In this document: in pieces, positions 20,600-26,863 of the stretch | Layout of the letters: the number at the start of each line of letters is the position of its first letter | How positions within the stretch are numbered: the first letter of the stretch is position 1 | Made by a program: the position numbers and the translations under genes | Notes under the pieces: generated by a model | The model's database searches: none | The model's input: only the letters and a program-made list of their open reading frames with translations | Told to the model about the DNA's origin: nothing | IMG/VR virus record: IMGVR_UViG_3300043464_000932 | Coordinates: 1-26,863 of that record | DNA: 26,863 bases | Reading direction: 5' to 3' (one strand) | Origin: a virus

Positions 20600-20639
20600 A
20601 AAAGAGAGCGGGCGGCCCCCATTCGGAAGCCGCCCGCTC
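20600..20639 (-). terminator. Strong intrinsic terminator after the major capsid gene
   Basis: Perfect 11-bp arms GAGCGGGCGGC / GCCGCCCGCTC at 20606-20616 and 20629-20639 with a 12-base loop. On the minus strand the stem is followed by TCTTTTTGC. It lies between the capsid gene stop (20669) and the glycosyltransferase start. It should reduce read-through and separate abundant capsid mRNA from downstream genes. Confidence 0.85.
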
Positions 20640-20668
20640 AGAATCACAACTGTGTCAAGCCGCCAGAC

Positions 20669-21988
20669 TTAGGCAGCACCGACGAGGCCGATGACCGGCC
20701 CGGCGACGGTCGAGGATCCGAGGCTGTGGTGCGTGATCGCCACGCGAGCCGAAGCCTTGATCACCGTCTGCTCGCTCAGGAAGTTCACCTGATCGCTGGA
20801 CGCGATCTCGATGCCCTGACGGATGCCGTACATCGAGCTGTTGGCGAGGTTGCCGTACAGCGCCATGATCGCACCCGAGGAGTCCGCACCGCTCGGGAGC
20901 CGGTCGGTGAGAACCACCGGCGAGCCGAGGAAGGTGAGGCCCATGCCAGCCGACAGGCCAACCGAACCGCCCTGGTTCAGATCGAGAGCCTGCATGCAGG
21001 TCGCGAAGAAGAACGGGCTGCAATACCACTTGCTCCCCGCCCTCGAATGCTGCGGAACCGCAGCCATCATCGCGAGCAAGTTCGCCTTGGTCACTTCGTC
21101 GGGCGTGTCACCGGCAGCCGTCACGAGCGACGCCGCATAGGTGGCAGCCGAGGAGGCCAAGAGACCGCCCGTGTGGCTGGTCACGAGTCCCGCCACGCCG
21201 GGGGCGTTGGACGGGTTGCCCGAGAACGCAGCCGACTCGATGGCGTTGGCGAGCGACAGGCCGAGCTCGGCCGCCACCCAGTCACCGATCGAGATGACCG
21301 AATCGGCCAGAAGCTCGTTCGCCACAATCGTGGCGGCCGTCACCTTCTTGGCCGTCAGCGTCACCTGGCTGATCGTAGGATCGGCGGCGGTGATCGCCAC
21401 GTTCTCGTCCTGCCACTGGCTCGTCGCACCGCCCGTGCGGCGGGGGAACAGCAGCACGTCGCTCGGCATCTGCACGTTCTGGGCGTTCTGGACGAAAGCC
21501 GAGTACTGGTCCACGAGCCGGATCACGGTCGAGGAGAGAACGTCGGCCACGGTCGCGGCACCGGTGGTCGAACCGGTCGAACCGAGAGCGCGGGTATCGA
21601 TGCCCGCATCGTCGCACCACCGCTTGGCCTCGGCATCGCCCCGGCGGGCCTTGATGAACATGCCGAACCGGTAGGCGTCCTCGGCCTTCTCGAACGCACG
21701 CAGGCGGCCCGCGAACGGGACGGCCTCGATGCGGACGGCCTTCTCCTCGGCACGGACCTCGGGGGCCGGGGTGCAGCGATCCACCACCGACCGCAGGTTC
21801 TTGGCCGACTCGACGACCGACTTCTCGAAGTCGATCTTCTTGGCGAGATCACCGGCCCGCTTGTTCAGCGTTTCCAGTTCGAGGTCGCGCTCGGCAATCT
21901 TGTCGTCGTCGCCTTCGATGGCGCGAACTGCGTCGATCCGGTTGGCGAGGGTAACCGCCTCGTCCTGAAGCTTCTTGAGGTTGTCCAC
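20669..21988 (-). CDS. Major capsid protein, HK97 fold
   Basis: GTG at 21986-21988 with AGGAG about ten bases before gives 439 residues. An upstream frame extension to 22111 overlaps the zinc-ribbon gene and lacks features. Residues 1-95 (VDNLKKLQDEAVTLANRIDA, LEKAEDAYRFGMFIK downstream) form a coiled-coil-rich delta/scaffold domain expected to be removed by the protease. The rest contains the capsid fold: RTGGATSQWQDENVAITAAD, VTLTAKKVTAATIVANELLA, IGDWVAAELGLSLANAIESA, and LGSPVVLTDRL. Forms the icosahedral head. Confidence 0.93.
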   Translation of the reverse strand: MDNLKKLQDEAVTLANRIDAVRAIEGDDDKIAERDLELETLNKRAGDLAKKIDFEKSVVESAKNLRSVVDRCTPAPEVRAEEKAVRIEAVPFAGRLRAFEKAEDAYRFGMFIKARRGDAEAKRWCDDAGIDTRALGSTGSTTGAATVADVLSSTVIRLVDQYSAFVQNAQNVQMPSDVLLFPRRTGGATSQWQDENVAITAADPTISQVTLTAKKVTAATIVANELLADSVISIGDWVAAELGLSLANAIESAAFSGNPSNAPGVAGLVTSHTGGLLASSAATYAASLVTAAGDTPDEVTKANLLAMMAAVPQHSRAGSKWYCSPFFFATCMQALDLNQGGSVGLSAGMGLTFLGSPVVLTDRLPSGADSSGAIMALYGNLANSSMYGIRQGIEIASSDQVNFLSEQTVIKASARVAITHHSLGSSTVAGPVIGLVGAA

Positions 21989-22035
21989 TGTGGTGAATCT
22001 CCTGCGGCGGTATTGCCGTGGAGTCCACAGTGCCA

Positions 22036-22206
22036 CTAGCGGGCGGGTCTCTTGCAGAACCGCACTTCGGAAAGTGTTGTTTTCACAAACGCCACCGCCC
22101 GAGCCCCGCACCGGGGGCAGCGCAGATACCGCTGCCGCTCGTCACCGCAGGGACGGCTGGAACGGCAGCGGAGTTTCTCGCCGCAGGTGCAGCGGGCTTC
22201 AGACAT
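22036..22206 (-). CDS. Small zinc-ribbon-like protein, 56 aa, between protease and capsid genes
   Basis: ATG at 22204-22206 overlaps the end of the protease gene by eight bases. MSEARCTCGEKLRCRSSRPC then RYLRCPRCGARAVAFVKTTL. Cys pairs C6-x-C8, C14, C20 and C30-x-x-C33 form a zinc ribbon/rubredoxin-like arrangement. Small zinc proteins like this can bind nucleic acid or protein. Its tight coupling to protease and capsid genes hints at a virion-assembly role. No family recognised. Confidence 0.6.
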   Translation of the reverse strand: MSEARCTCGEKLRCRSSRPCGDERQRYLRCPRCGARAVAFVKTTLSEVRFCKRPAR

Positions 22207-22870
22207 TGCGGAGCCTCAGAGTCCACGCCGCAGCGGCGTCACGGACCAGGGAACGCACGGCCCTCTTCACTTCGGGCTCGGCATCGGCGTCGGCTTCGAC
22301 GGCCGCAGCCTGCTCTGCCAGCCACGCTTCATAGGACCGCCGGGACACCACCGCAGTCGTCGCACTGCCGTAGGCGGGCACGTTCACGGGGCCGACCTCG
22401 TAAAGGCCGGAAGCCTCCACGATCTCGCGAATCGCCTTGCCGCCCTCGTCCGTCGTGTAGCGCTCACCCTTCTGGCTCACGGTGAAGGCGAAGGAGCTCC
22501 CCGTCAGCAGGCGAGCCCGCACCAGGGCAAGAACGTCACGGCCCGCCGAGGTATCCGGCGGCTCGACGACATACGAGATGCCACGCTCGTCGGCGATGAT
22601 CTCAAGCGTTCCGGCCGACTCGCGGCCCAGCAGCATGTCGCTGTTGTGGTTGTAGTACGAAAGGATCTCGCCCTTGCCCCGCTGGCGGTTCAGCACCTTG
22701 TCGAAGGCACCGGGCAGGATTCGCTCCCGAAAGCCGCCGAGGTCGAGCGAGAGCCGGTTATAGGGCACCGCCAGGCCACGGATCGCCTCGCGCCCGCTGG
22801 TGCGCGTCTCGATTTGCAGTTCGCACTCGGGTGCTTCGTCTACGGTCAGGCAGCGGCGTTCAATTTCCAT
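22199..22870 (-). CDS. Prohead protease (HK97 gp4 / U35 family)
   Basis: ATG at 22868-22870 with AGGAGG upstream; overlaps portal end by 11 bases. 223 residues. MEIERRCLTVDEAPECELQI, then GLAVPYNRLSLDLGGFRERI and LPGAFDKVL (the S-x-x-x-G-x-F-x-E-x-x-x-P-G-A-F motif). Catalytic His candidate at H75 (SYYNHNSDMLLGR), Ser at S125-S126 (LLTGSSFAFT), and a C-terminal acidic residue (E152 region, IVEASGLYEVGPVN). Cleaves the capsid delta domain during head maturation. Confidence 0.92.
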   Translation of the reverse strand: MEIERRCLTVDEAPECELQIETRTSGREAIRGLAVPYNRLSLDLGGFRERILPGAFDKVLNRQRGKGEILSYYNHNSDMLLGRESAGTLEIIADERGISYVVEPPDTSAGRDVLALVRARLLTGSSFAFTVSQKGERYTTDEGGKAIREIVEASGLYEVGPVNVPAYGSATTAVVSRRSYEAWLAEQAAAVEADADAEPEVKRAVRSLVRDAAAAWTLRLRNV

Positions 22871-24149
22871 CGGTGGAATCCTCCTGTTCGGCCTGGTCCT
22901 CGGCGTCGTCGGCCGGGCTGTCGTCTTCCTCGACGGGCGGCGCTGGCATCGGCTCCGGTGCCGGTGCGTCCTGGCCAACCTTGTCGAGCGTGGTCATGTT
23001 GAGTTGCACGAAGTGCTTGTCGCCGTCTGGCCCAATCGGGTTCAGGTTCTCGGCCTCTCGGATTTCGTTGATCGTCATCCAGCCGTTTTGCAGGGCCGAC
23101 ACATAAAACGCCGCCCGGCTTGTGTGGTCACCCCGCAGCAGGCCGTTGACGTTGTGCTCCGCGAAATAGGTCTCGTCGTCCACGATGAGGTCGCGAGAGA
23201 TCGCCGCCTCCCACCGCTTCAGATGAGGCAATAAGCAGTGCTGTACGAATTCTGTCCCTTGAACTTCGATATTTGAATATGTACTGCGGGTGAGATCCTG
23301 AATCATGTGGGGCGGCACGCGGAACGCACGGCAGATTTCGATGACTTGGTACTGCCGCGTTTCGAGGAACTGGGCCGCCTCGTTCGAGCCGCTCAACTCG
23401 TGGGCCTTCACGCCGTTCGGCAGGACCGCCGTGCGGAACGCACGATCTGCGCCCCGGTGCATCCGCTCCCACTGCTCGCGTAGCCGCTCGGCGGCTTCCA
23501 CCGGAATCGGGTTATCAGACTCCAGCACGATGCCCGGCCGGGCACCGTTGCCGAAGTAGGTGCTGCCGTGGGCTTCGAGAGCCTGGGCCAGCCCGATCGC
23601 GTTCTGAAAGATCTTGTAGGTGGGGATCGCCCGAATCCCGTCTTCCGTCGTGAACCGCAGGGCGAAGATCTGCTCCTGCGAGTAGGTCGTCTGCCGCCCG
23701 TTCGGCTCGCGGTAGATGTACCGCAGGCGGCCGTTCTCCAGCCGCTCCACTTCCATCCGCGACGAGTGCAGCGGCCACAGCTCCGAGACGGCACCGCGAG
23801 CACCGGGGCGGATCTCGGCGTAGCTCGCACCGTAGTGCAGGTACATGCCGGTCATCCAATCGCGGAACTCCTGCGCCGTCTGCCAGGGGTTCGGCTGCTG
23901 GTGGAGCAGGCGATACACGGGGTGGGCCGTGGCCTTCGCCTTGCCACCATTCGCCATTCGCTCGTAAACGTGGAGCGGCAGGGCGGAGACGGCATCCGAG
24001 ATGACGCGGATGCAGGCGGTGTAGGCCGAGCAGGCCATGCTGTTGTCGGCGTTGACGCGGATGCCAGAAGGCGTGCGGCTCGACGAAACCTCGGGCCAGT
24101 CGATGCCACGCAGGTCGAACATCCTGAAGTCGGCGGCGTTTTCGCTCAT
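22860..24149 (-). CDS. Portal protein (HK97 gp3 type)
   Basis: ATGA overlap with the large terminase gene. 429 residues. RTPSGIRVNADNSMACSAYT, VISDAVSALPLHVYER, then PNPWQTAQEFRDWMTGMYLH and AHGSTYFGNGARPGIVLES, with RVPPHMIQDLTRSTYSNIEV, which is a recognised portal signature (P-P-x-x-[IL]-x-D-x-x-R-x-x-x-x-N-x-E). Acidic/Pro-rich C-terminal tail (PEPMPAPPVEEDDSPADDAE). Twelve copies form the DNA gate. Confidence 0.95.
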   Translation of the reverse strand: MSENAADFRMFDLRGIDWPEVSSSRTPSGIRVNADNSMACSAYTACIRVISDAVSALPLHVYERMANGGKAKATAHPVYRLLHQQPNPWQTAQEFRDWMTGMYLHYGASYAEIRPGARGAVSELWPLHSSRMEVERLENGRLRYIYREPNGRQTTYSQEQIFALRFTTEDGIRAIPTYKIFQNAIGLAQALEAHGSTYFGNGARPGIVLESDNPIPVEAAERLREQWERMHRGADRAFRTAVLPNGVKAHELSGSNEAAQFLETRQYQVIEICRAFRVPPHMIQDLTRSTYSNIEVQGTEFVQHCLLPHLKRWEAAISRDLIVDDETYFAEHNVNGLLRGDHTSRAAFYVSALQNGWMTINEIREAENLNPIGPDGDKHFVQLNMTTLDKVGQDAPAPEPMPAPPVEEDDSPADDAEDQAEQEDSTDGN

Positions 24150-25747
24150 ATGCTGATGATGTCCCAGGATTGTTCGGGTGGCGGGGCCGTGGCCGTCGCG
24201 TGCAGCCCGAGGGCCATGACCAGCGACACGATGCCGTCGATGCGTTCCGTGCTCTTCGCCTTACTCGGTTTGATGTTGCCCTGGTGGTCGCTTTGCACAG
24301 CCACGTTGCCAGCCATCCACGAGAGCACCGGATGATTCGCGTGGCGGATTTTCTCCGACAGCACGAGGTTCTCCAGCAGCTTCGCGGGGCTGCTCATGGA
24401 GCCGTAGCCCTGCCCGAAGCCTGTCACATTCACCCCCTCGCCTTGCAGTTGCGTGGCCAATTGGGTGGCGTTCCAGCGGTCGATTCCCACCTGCCGGATG
24501 TTGAACCGCTGCGAGAGTTCCACGATGTCCCGGCGGATCACGTCGTAGTCGGTGACGTTGCCATCGGTGGCCCTGATGTACCCGTCGCGAATCCAGCCGA
24601 TGTAGTCCACCTTATCCCGCTGCGTCCGCTCGGCCGCGTTCTCCTGCGGCACCCAGAAGAAGGGCATCACGTCGAAGGTGCCGTCTTCCGCCTGGCTCAC
24701 CATCACGAAGGCCGACAAGTCGTAGGTGGTCGCAAGATCGAGGCCCGCATACCACTCCCGCTTTTCCAATTCGTCCCGCAGCGGGCCGCCGCACTTGGCC
24801 CAAGTATCTGGGCTGATCCAGCGGACATCCTGGGTTGTCCAAACATTGAGCCGGTATCGCAGAAACGAATTCAGCTTCGAGGGCGACTGCTCGGCCTCGC
24901 GGGCGTCGGCGGCGAACGACTCCACCGTGATCGTCTCGCCCAGCGAAGGGTTCGCCTTGTGCCACGTCTTTGGGTCTTTCCAATCGTCCTCGGGCGACGC
25001 AGCATAGACGCACCCGAAGAAGGCCGGGTCCACCGTGGGGTCGGCGATACACCGCTCCGCGTAGGCATGCTGCTCCCAGCAGATGCTCTTGCGGTCGTAG
25101 CCCGCCGTCGTGATGGAGAGAATGAGCGGCTGCCGACGCGCGGCACCGCCGTACCGCAGGGCATCCCACAGCCGCCGGTCCCGCTGGGCGTGGAGCTCGT
25201 CGAAGAGCAGGGCGTGGATGTTGAGCCCCTCCGCACGGAACGCATCTGCCGAGAGCACCCGATAGAACGAGTTGCTTGCCTTATGCACGATCGTCTTGCG
25301 GCTGTCGATGACCTCTAGGTGGCGGGACAACGCAGGCGAGGCCCGCACCATTGACGCCGCTTCCCGGTAGATGATGCCAGCCTGCTCACGGTCGCAGGCC
25401 GCACCGTAGATTTCGGCCCCCGGCTCCGAGTCGAAGGCCGTCATGTAGAGGGCGATCCCGGCAAGTGTGGTGCTCTTGCCTTGCTTCTTCGGGAGTTCGA
25501 TGTACCCAACGCGATGCTGCCGCGTGCCGTCTGGGTTCAGCCGCCCGAAGATCTCACGCATCACCTGATGCTGCCACGGCAGAAGCGTGAACGCCTTGCC
25601 CGCGTTCTGCCCCTTGCTGTGCCGCAGGATCTTCTCAAAGAAGTGAACGACGCGCTGGTACTTCGCCTCGCCCTCGGGCGTGAGATCATGCCCCGTGGAC
25701 TTTGAAGAACTCTTCAACTTCGTCGGTTGGCTTTTCTTCCTTGGCAC
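24146..25747 (-). CDS. terL: Terminase large subunit
   Basis: GTG start at 25745-25747 (TAGGA site upstream) overlaps the small terminase by 62 bases. 533 residues. ATPase: Walker A ELPKKQGKSTT (about 84-94) and Walker B HALLFDELHAQ (about 178-188). Nuclease: GLDLATTYDLSAF with D337, and VGIDRWNATQLATQLQ further along. Phage terminase_1/HK97 gp2-like. Packages DNA through the portal and cuts it. A helical beginning (FEKILRHSKGQNAG) is typical. Confidence 0.95.
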   Translation of the reverse strand: MPRKKSQPTKLKSSSKSTGHDLTPEGEAKYQRVVHFFEKILRHSKGQNAGKAFTLLPWQHQVMREIFGRLNPDGTRQHRVGYIELPKKQGKSTTLAGIALYMTAFDSEPGAEIYGAACDREQAGIIYREAASMVRASPALSRHLEVIDSRKTIVHKASNSFYRVLSADAFRAEGLNIHALLFDELHAQRDRRLWDALRYGGAARRQPLILSITTAGYDRKSICWEQHAYAERCIADPTVDPAFFGCVYAASPEDDWKDPKTWHKANPSLGETITVESFAADAREAEQSPSKLNSFLRYRLNVWTTQDVRWISPDTWAKCGGPLRDELEKREWYAGLDLATTYDLSAFVMVSQAEDGTFDVMPFFWVPQENAAERTQRDKVDYIGWIRDGYIRATDGNVTDYDVIRRDIVELSQRFNIRQVGIDRWNATQLATQLQGEGVNVTGFGQGYGSMSSPAKLLENLVLSEKIRHANHPVLSWMAGNVAVQSDHQGNIKPSKAKSTERIDGIVSLVMALGLHATATAPPPEQSWDIISI

Positions 25748-26159
25748 CGAGCCGTGTCCTACTGGTCGGGGTCAATCCAAACTCGCCCATTAGCGACGCC
25801 TGGAGCGCCACTAAACTTCGATATAACGGGCCTGCCGGGTTGGGCTTCACGCCCCCGAGGTCCGTCCGCATCACCGGGCCGGTCGCCCGCAACTCCAAAA
25901 GGCACGCCTGCGTTGCAGCGTACACCTCGCATAAAGTCGCCAGGGCTTCGCCATCGGCCTGGGTGAGCGTGCCGAGTTCGAGCAGGAGCGGCACGAACTC
26001 GTTCCACTTGGCCACGGCCTGGGGCTCGACCATCAGACGCTGCGGCATCGGCGGCGCACCGGACGGGGCCGGGAGGTCGGGCCGGATCGCACGCTTGCCG
26101 GGGTTGCCCTCCAGCAGCTTCTGGGCGGCCGTCTTTGGTTTGCGTCCGACGCGGGCCAT
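25686..26159 (-). CDS. terS: Terminase small subunit, P27 family
   Basis: ATG at 26157-26159 gives 157 residues; an upstream extension is basic and atypical. MARVGRKPKTAAQKLLEGNP, GKRAIRPDLPAPSG, then MVEPQAVAKWNEFVPLLLEL, GTLTQADGEALATLCEVYAA. GRKP-x-x-x-x-x-x-L-x-G-N-P-G-K-R is the characteristic P27-type opening. The start lacks a clear ribosome site. Recognises the packaging start site. Confidence 0.85.
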   Translation of the reverse strand: MARVGRKPKTAAQKLLEGNPGKRAIRPDLPAPSGAPPMPQRLMVEPQAVAKWNEFVPLLLELGTLTQADGEALATLCEVYAATQACLLELRATGPVMRTDLGGVKPNPAGPLYRSLVALQASLMGEFGLTPTSRTRLGAKEEKPTDEVEEFFKVHGA

Positions 26160-26377
26160 AGGTTGAAAAATGCTCGGCCTGTTTTTTGGATCAACGCTCG
26201 CAGACGCTACAGGATCGCCTGAGAGGTGCCGTTTTTTGTGGCTTTGGTCTGCGGACGATCTGCCAGCCAATCGGCCGCCGGGGAAAACGCTGCGGAGTTT
26301 TGCGGGCACGCTCGCGTGCCTAAACCGTGGGGTTTGGTATAGCGCAGGTCGGTATGATCCGAGGGCCTAGGGGGTGG
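26160..26377 (-). other. Gene-free stretch between HNH and small terminase; possible cos region
   Basis: About 218 bases with no convincing gene. It includes an almost perfect hairpin GGCACGC-TC-GCGTGCC (26305-26320) directly followed by AAACC-GTGG-GGTTT (26322-26335), plus several T-rich runs. HNH plus HK97-type terminase phages are commonly cos-packagers, and cos usually lies next to these genes. A TTGATC...CATTTT pair just before the small terminase is a weak promoter candidate. Confidence 0.35.
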
Positions 26378-26692
26378 TCAAACCTTCTGCCGCTGCTCAT
26401 GCCGTGTCTTCCTGCCGTGGCATGCCAAGCATCTGGCCTCGCCATTTCCCACGTCGTACCGTTCGCCACCTTGGCTGATGGGCACGACGTGATCGGCGTG
26501 CATGCTTCGACCGTGGGCCACGCGCCCACAGTCCACGCATTGCCAGTTGCACTTATTCAGCACAGCCTGACGCCACGCCTTGTGTGCCTTCGAGCAGTAG
26601 CCCCTAGCAGCTGCGTTGGGCCTGGCTGAGTCGTCACGCCTGGGCTGTGTTCTCAGCCTGGGCGGCCTGTGGCTTGGAATCCTTGCTGGCAT
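26378..26692 (-). CDS. HNH endonuclease
   Basis: A 104-residue protein. About 30 N-terminal residues are basic and Arg/Pro-rich. HNH core: CNWQCVDCGRVAHGRSMHAD, then HVVPISQGGERYDVGN, CLACHGRKT. Cys pairs C-x-x-C and C-x-x-C coordinate a structural zinc; HADHV...N...H is the catalytic box. In HK97-like phages an HNH protein beside the terminase assists cos cleavage and packaging. The start lacks a strong ribosome binding site; translation may be coupled upstream. Confidence 0.9.
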   Translation of the reverse strand: MPARIPSHRPPRLRTQPRRDDSARPNAAARGYCSKAHKAWRQAVLNKCNWQCVDCGRVAHGRSMHADHVVPISQGGERYDVGNGEARCLACHGRKTRHEQRQKV

Positions 26693-26753
26693 GGCTTCAG
26701 CCTATGCCTAGCGTCCAGTTGGCTTGCAGCCTTATGTCGCCGCGATAGCGCAC

Positions 26754-26863
26754 TTAGGCGGGCGGCTCGGGGAGCGGCATCCAGTGAGTTACGAACGCCG
26801 AAGCCCAGCCCTTTTCGCTCGCTTGGCAATACTCCCAGACATCGAACACTTTCAGGTATTCGC
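26754..26863 (-). CDS. Partial gene: C-terminal end of a DUF551-like protein
   Basis: An open frame entering from the right edge ends at TAA (26754-26756). The final 35 residues (EYLKVFDVWEYCQASEKGWA, then SAFVTHWMPLPEPPA) contain the VTHWMPLPEPP ending typical of DUF551 proteins, common small phage/prophage proteins of unknown function. The 5' end is outside the window. The gene is on the same strand as the packaging genes, followed by a 61-base gap to HNH. Confidence 0.72.
   Translation of the reverse strand, partial: EYLKVFDVWEYCQASEKGWASAFVTHWMPLPEPPA

Noticed and set aside
19568-22039. An 823-codon open frame on the plus strand
   Set aside because: Antisense to the gp6-like, glycosyltransferase and capsid genes; Arg/His/Pro-rich with no motifs. 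Long antisense frames are normal in GC-rich coding DNA.
26305-26335. Double hairpin considered as a terminator of the HNH transcript
   Set aside because: No T-run follows the stem in the minus direction; recorded as a cos candidate only.
1-26863. tRNA, tmRNA, insertion sequences
   Set aside because: None could be recognised by eye; a covariance-model scan would be needed to exclude short RNA genes.

Overview
The window is a nearly gap-free segment of a tailed, siphovirus-type phage or prophage genome. It has a HK97-type head module and a long-tail module, with early/replication and integration genes to the left. Almost all genes lie on the minus strand and are joined by ATGA, GTGA or TGATG start/stop overlaps; the only convincing plus-strand gene is an integrase. 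The sequence is GC-rich throughout. Several proteins (a Cys-rich structural protein, a zinc-ribbon protein with a Trp-Gly-Pro-Asp-Glu-Cys motif, a collagen-like fibre, tail proteins beginning MASYSTGI and MPATPHDG) resemble ones I associate with planctomycete phages and prophages. That host call is an inference from recall and has not been proved.

Layout in the direction of transcription, right to left. Packaging and head: 3' end of a DUF551-like gene, HNH endonuclease, a gene-free stretch that may hold cos, P27-type small terminase, large terminase, portal, prohead protease, a small zinc-ribbon protein, major capsid protein, a strong terminator, then a glycosyltransferase-like protein. Connector and tail: a small basic protein, gp6-like connector, head-closure protein, gp10-like protein, DUF3168-like tail terminator, two small tail-tube-like proteins, the G/T chaperone pair with a possible -1 frameshift, tape measure (730 aa), then distal tail proteins ending in a collagen-like, lectin-type fibre. 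These are followed by a block of small proteins, a metallophosphoesterase and a DUF1599-like protein. I see no lysis genes.

The region 5.4-7.2 kb is the lysogeny/decision region. A plus-strand tyrosine integrase (6228-7118) diverges from a small helix-turn-helix protein and two short genes. The three minus-strand transcription units here begin with near-identical promoters (TTGAnC, 16 bp, -10 box), each with an 18-bp inverted repeat of consensus ACTACC-N6-GGTAGT in the spacer. This looks like a coordinated, probably autoregulated, switch. The left third holds a recombination and replication set: a RecT-like annealing protein, a second tyrosine recombinase with an altered active-site box, a PD-(D/E)XK nuclease, a replication-initiation-like protein and a phage-encoded DNA polymerase sliding clamp.

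Most functional calls rest on motif recognition by eye and gene order; no database search was run. Most structural-gene calls are firm. The least certain are the small hypothetical genes, the identity of the repressor, the frameshift, the cos site and the role of the second recombinase.
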